64,000 nucleotides of DNA from Climacium dendroides (Eukaryota > Streptophyta > Bryopsida > Hypnales > Climaciaceae). The position numbers and the translations under genes were made by a program. Within the stretch, counting starts at the first letter, position 1. Every line of letters starts with the position of its first letter. Of this stretch, positions 59,325 through 64,000 are shown piece by piece. The stretch lies in assembly GCA_950106755.1 (NCBI GenBank), contig OX467091.1, positions 18,865,538 to 18,929,537 of the forward strand, read 5' to 3'. Under the pieces are notes generated by a model. The model did not search any database. It had not been told where the DNA came from and was given only the letters and a program-made list of their open reading frames with translations.

Positions 59325-60115
59325 AACATATCTTTTATGGATTAGAAGATTATAATGTTTTTGCCATTACGACAGGGTTTTAGAGTTCCACTAATTCCAA
59401 AAATGTTGTGAAGTCTTACACTCTTTGTATGCCCTTATTTTTAAAACAATCCTAATAAAAAACAGGCATTACTAAATACAATACAAACATGACGTTGAAG
59501 TGTGTGACATGCATAAGTTATATAAATTTTTGGCTTCTCCATAAGTCCATATGTACAAAACACCTTGAAGTCAATGGAAATTGTGCATGAGGTTCAAAAC
59601 CAAAACCAAAACCAAACCCCTTCAAGTAATTGTTGTGATTGTGGCACCCTCTCAATTCATTCAATTGTAAATTATAATGTTTCACTTCATCACTAATATT
59701 GATCATGTTCTTGTTTTTTTCTTTCCCTTTGAAATATCCTACATGATTAAAAAATAATAATAATAATATCCTTTATGTCTAGTTAAAATTTGTAAGCATA
59801 CAATTTCAAATGAATATTACAAATTTACAATCTGCTCAAAACAATGGCATAATCTGAAATGTAGGAGACTAAGAGTTTAGGGTTCTAGAGTTTAGGATTT
59901 AGGGTCTCACTGTAAACTTCAAAGATCTCTAAATGCTTATTTAAAATCTGATTATAGCTTGTCTATTTTTTATTTTTTGGGTTAATGGCGAAAGCATAGG
60001 ATGCTGAAACTTTAATTGACCAAAAAAATCTGACAGTAAGTAAAGGCAACTTGAGAAGAATCCTATGTCTTGTGGCTTATGAAATATGCCAATATGAAAA
60101 AAATATGGACGCCTG

Positions 60116-60295
60116 GAAATAGTAGGGGGCGGACGGGGCGGACGCAGTCGGGTCGTCCGCTTCGGCGGGGGACGGGGCAGCTCCATCTGCCCGTCCGCCG
60201 GTTCGGGCCACGTCCACGTGGTCCGGGACAGGTCCGGTCCCGGGCCTCTTCTAGGTTTGGGAGCGGATGGATATATTGGTGGACGGCCAATTTAG
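60116..60295 (+). repeat. GGACG/CGTCC-rich island
   Basis: Contains GGGGCGGACGGGGCGGAC, GTCCGCCGG and GTGGTCCGGGAC words, so motifs occur in both orientations. It lies about 260 bp upstream of the ORF fragment at 60551. Confidence 0.8.
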
Positions 60296-60550
60296 ATTTT
60301 TTCACTTTCACTCTTCCATTTGGGAATCATTGCCATGTCGGATGTGCTACTATTGCTTCACGCGCTAGTTGTTCCTACGTGGTGAAGAGTGGGGGTCATA
60401 TTTTGATCATACTACATTGGATTTTGTTCCTTGGTTACTTACATACGCTTGGAGACATTGAAACACGTTATATATTTTGGGAGAACGGGGATTATATATT
60501 GCAAAGTTCCATTCTAAAATTGCAAGTGAGTACTCGACACTCAAGCAGTC

Positions 60551-61354
60551 ATGGTGGGGACAAGTAGTATTGCAGCTGAAGGCAACAAGAAGTCAAAACC
60601 GAAGGGTGTTGGTCATGAGCTACGGTTTGACATTTTGGATGACATCAACATCAAGGTTGAGACGGGTTGGGAGAAAGAGGATGTGGAGTATTGGACCACC
60701 AAATTGTGCCGCAAATACGTGAAAATGTATCACATTGGGAAGTTGTGGCCTTGAGAGTGTCACCCTTTTCACACTTGTGAATAATATTTTAAACCATTGA
60801 ATTGCCTCAATGAACATTTTGTGCACCATTTGATGGAGGTGCGGAAGGCCTTTTTTTCGGAGAAGGCTATGAGCAAGGGCAAAATTAACTACAACTTGGT
60901 AGGCATGGTTTACGCTGAACTCATACTGGGCCGTAAGGTGGATTGGAGTACGTATCCTACGGTAGCGACATTGCCACTTGCGATTGGCAAACATCAGAAA
61001 CATATTCCTGATATGTTTGTTCCGAAGGCGCAACTTTTTGAAGCAAGTGAAAAAAAGAAAGCCTCAGAGGACACTGAGGAATCAATTCAGATCCCTCTTG
61101 AAATCTAACTGCGTTGTACGGAAGTGGTAAATGGAAAGAAAATGGCGATAGAACTGGCTTGTACGGGTGACCCCACAAAAGGAAGCACTTCTCTTGTGGA
61201 CGGTGTGGAGGAAGAGGTCTTTTTGACTCCACCAATGGATTTGAACCCTACACAAAACGTGTTAGAAGGGGTGCTAGAAATCAACGTTGCAGTGAAGCTC
61301 CCTCGGCCAACAGAATATGGATCTACATCGATGTCACAAAAGCACCAAGAGTAG
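60551..61354 (+). pseudogene. Decayed ORF of the same element-associated family
   Basis: Three frame segments in one phase are separated by stop codons: 60551-60754, 60797-61108 and 61124-61354. The first segment carries SKPKG, ETGWEKEDVEYW and YVKMYHIGKLWP, paralleling 56126-56545. The second has an FVHHLMEVRKAFFSEKAM helix-like stretch and ILGRKVDW. The third is acidic and ends KHQE. One original protein of about 265 aa, broken by two or more stops, is the simplest reading; introns are an alternative. GC islands at 60116-60295 and 61945-62035 flank it in opposite orientation, so the unit looks like one mobile element. Function unknown. Confidence 0.5.
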
Positions 61355-61605
61355 AAGACTCATGGCGAGGGAGGGGACATTTCGTGATGCCAAAGAAGAT
61401 AATAGTGTATTGAAGTAATTGTGAAATGTTTAATTTCTTATATAGTCGTATTTTAATGACATTCAGGATATAATTATGTAGTGTGGGCTTCATTTTTTTT
61501 ATGACTAGTAGTATTGTACGTGGCCCACCATGTCCATCATGACTTTCTTGTATTGCATATACATGTAGGCAAGAAAAACATGTTGCCAGTTTATTTGGTT
61601 TTTTG

Positions 61606-61718
<113 letters not shown>

Positions 61719-61944
61719 ATCATAAAATTCATTTTCCTTGACTAAGTTTTATTGAAATATACATGTTATGTCCAATTTTTAGTAAATTGTGTCTTTGATT
61801 GAGTATTTTGTTGTACCACTTTACACTTGTTTTCTACTACTTTAGTAATCTAGTTATCCCTAGGATTGAATGCAACCAACTGAACCAAGAGCCCAAAAGT
61901 CCAAAGTGAAGAAGTAACTAAGTAAAATTGGCCACCTTAAAAGG

Positions 61945-62040
61945 CTAAAACCGCCCTGTCCGCTTGTCTGCCCCGTCCGATTCATCCGATCGACCGTCCG
62001 CCCCGTCCACCCACCCCGTCCGCCGGGTTCTATGACCGTT
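61945..62040 (-). repeat. CGTCC-rich island
   Basis: CCGTCCGCCCCGTCCACC-type repeats, inverted relative to the island at 60116-60295. Confidence 0.8.
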
Positions 62041-62739
62041 GGCACTAATATCCAGCGGTTACTTCTAAGCATAGAACATTCAGCAAGTTAGGAGTATAAG
62101 AGCAAGGAAGAAAGCATTTGTAAGCACTTCTGAGAAATTGAACGCTAAGATTTCCAAGGGCTAGGAGCTGCAATTTTTGTGTCCCTTGCTTGGTAATGCA
62201 TAGTTCAGTGGACAGGGTTTTTTTGGTTTCCAAGGCTTTGCTTACAGATTTTATTTGATACATGTGACATGGTGATTTGAACCTAAATATTTGAAACTGA
62301 AGACAAGATTGGAACTTGAATGGAGCTTTTCACAATGAGTAAGGATTTTTCCAGTTGGTATATTGTTCCATCAAGCAGTAAAGTATATTGTTCCATCAAG
62401 AACATTTACAGAATTTGGTGCTCAAATGCTTATGATTTAGAGAAATGAATAGCTAAGATTTATTAGTTTCTCGGAGCATTTCTTAGTAGTACAAGCTTGC
62501 CAATTTATCTTGAAAAAATTAATCAAACTATCATTTGGGGGGGATTTTGTCCCAAGTGATATTGAAGAAATCTTCATTGTGTGATTTTTTGTTCTCAATT
62601 TCAAGTGTATAGCACGTAAAAATTTCTGAAGCGCCAAAACTCACAAATATGTAAAAAGAACCCTAAAACAAAATGAAAACCATGCAAAATTGCAAAATGC
62701 AAACCCTCACTCACTCACTGCCTAAAACCCTTGAACCGT

Positions 62740-62986
62740 TTGCCTGTCCGCCCATCCATCCACCCATCTGCCCGCCTGTCCACCCGCCTGCCCGTCCGCC
62801 AGTCTGACCGCCCCGTCCGCTCGTCCGTCCGCCCCGTCTGCCAATCCGTCCGACCCCCGTCCACCCGACCACAGGACGGCGATTGGGGACCGTCTGTCTG
62901 CGTCCACAGCGTTCACTGGGTCCGGGCGTGTAGACGTCCGATTTCGGACACAATTTCGCCGTGGACGCACGTCCACAACAACCCTG
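62740..62986 (-). repeat. CGTCC-rich subterminal island and terminus AACCCTG
   Basis: Dense CCGTCCGCC, CATCCACCC and CGTCC words end at AACCCTG (62980-62986), the inverted form of the CAGGGTT terminus at 55688. The long frames on both strands here are repeat artefacts. Confidence 0.8.
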
Positions 62987-62994
62987 ATCAAAAA

Positions 62995-64000
62995 GCAATT
63001 TGTTGTGATTAATATTGAAAAGATGATCTAGTGGTTGCATTTAATGACACTATCCTCCATATGAGGTACCAACCACCAAATATACTAATGTTTTGTTTTG
63101 TTTGGTGACCCATTGATGATGCTCTAAGAATCAACGATTTCAATAAAATTAGCAAGGTGGATAGTTGATTGAGAGGGAAAATTCTTGAAGTAAGTTAGGT
63201 TTAAGTCTAACTGATGCTTAGCCAATTGCAAAAATATTGAATTACAATTTGGTAGCCTACAAAATGTATAGAGTGACATGGTTCATTGAAGCAAATAGTA
63301 AAAAAAAAATAATTGTGATCTATTACAGGTATTGTTATAAAATTTGACCTAAAGAAATTTGTTTTTGTAATTTTCTTTAATTAGTTGTTTGATTTCAAAT
63401 GACTTCCATTCATTGGCTTAATAGTCTTATGGTCATATTAGTAATGGTTGGTGTGTTTCATAGTTCCAAATAGGTTTCAGTCATTTGCTCCAAAAGGTGT
63501 TAATCACTTGAAAATGTGTCAAACAACAACAATGTACAAGGCAACTCAAATTTGAAGCTCTATTGTGAAAAATAATAATCATGTTGAAACACATAAATAT
63601 GAAAGGAAATAATATCTTACTAATAGGCTTTAAATTTGAGTTACCAATAGGGACAATTAAAACCATAGGTTGTCTATAGTGAGGCCTAAAAAAATCATAA
63701 AAAACTAAAATCATGAAACACTTGGAAATCATGCACTAGCCCCCAAGTTTGTCTAGATACTTGGAAATCTAAACGCATTGAGTGTAGACTTGAATTAAAA
63801 GTTGCCCACCATCAAAGGCCATTCACCATGACATCCACCTATTTGAACATCCACTTGCCAAGGGGATCCACCACCACACGTCAATTTATCGTTAGTTTCT
63901 CAAGTTTTAACCATTTTTCTTGCCTTTTTGTCCCCTTTTGTATTTTTTTTATCAAAATATTTAGATCATTTTGTATACCATTTTAATCCACATTGTCACA
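62995..64000. other. AT-rich intergenic DNA to the window end
   Basis: I see no gene or defined element. Confidence 0.55.

Larger units (their letters stand above)
56960..60110. other. AT-rich DNA between GC islands, with a TTAA-type remnant
   Basis: No gene supported. About 58320-59034 resembles the TTAA-element class and ends GGTCCTTTAGGG. An AAAAAC microsatellite lies at 59286-59324 and a degenerate TTTAGGG run at 59876-59911. The 73-aa frame at 57912 has no recognisable feature. Confidence 0.5.

Noticed and set aside
59876..59911. TTTAGGG-like run as interstitial telomere
   Set aside because: Only degenerate units (TTTAGGG, GTTTAGGA, TTTAGGG); too short and imperfect to support more than chance or a decayed scar.
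62207..62220. Additional CAGGGTT terminus (also at 55921)
   Set aside because: The downstream sequence does not continue into the GTGGACGT terminal motif, so these are chance matches.
62711..63012. Gly/Arg- and Pro/Ser-rich frames on both strands
   Set aside because: Translation of the CGTCC-rich island.

Overview
The window is nuclear DNA from a land plant. The evidence is spliced genes with GT-AG introns, a FEI-type receptor kinase, a chloroplast PAA2-type copper ATPase, a plant-style Cys-Gly metallothionein, an intron-free nuclear tRNA-Val and plant transposon types, all in AT-rich repeat-filled intergenic DNA. The gene set (a half-size ALDP/PMP70-like ABCD transporter and an intron-free PAA2 gene) leans towards a non-seed plant such as a bryophyte, lycophyte or fern. 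That is an inference, not a demonstrated identity.

Five protein genes and one tRNA gene can be assembled from the sequence. (1) 3155-4314 (+): a two-exon, type II membrane protein with a C-terminal Cys-rich PAN/apple-like module, behind a long leader that contains a degenerate repeat. (2) 7122-15878 (-): an 18-exon half-size ABCD transporter of 682 aa; every exon junction was traced and stays in phase. (3) 32884-37420 (+): a 13-exon FEI-like LRR receptor kinase of about 614 aa. (4) 37878-39722 (-): a three-exon, 59-aa metallothionein, tail to tail with the kinase gene. (5) 46942-47014 (-): tRNA-Val(UAC). (6) 50222-52975 (-): a 917-aa intron-free thylakoid-type Cu+ P-type ATPase.

The rest (about 17.6-30.5 kb, 40.2-46.9 kb and 53.7-64 kb) is gene-poor and built from mobile elements and repeats. 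There is a non-autonomous CACTA element with intact ends and a 3-bp target duplication (24348-25654). There are several roughly 1-kb elements bounded by TTAA and CCCTAAA-type inverted termini, resembling piggyBac-type insertions (best copies 40442-41404 and 43902-45220). A long-inverted-repeat element with a nested insertion lies at 41409-43722. A hAT-like, GGACG-rich composite lies at 55688-62986 and holds two decayed copies of an unidentified ORF family. Several tandem repeats and foldbacks complete the picture.

The genes do not form a pathway. The only thematic link is copper/thiol chemistry: a metallothionein and a plastid copper pump lie about 10.5 kb apart. The most unusual items are the TTAA-bounded element family, the GGACG-island composite with its ORF family, the relic of metallothionein exon 1 inside its own first intron, and the intron-free PAA2 gene.
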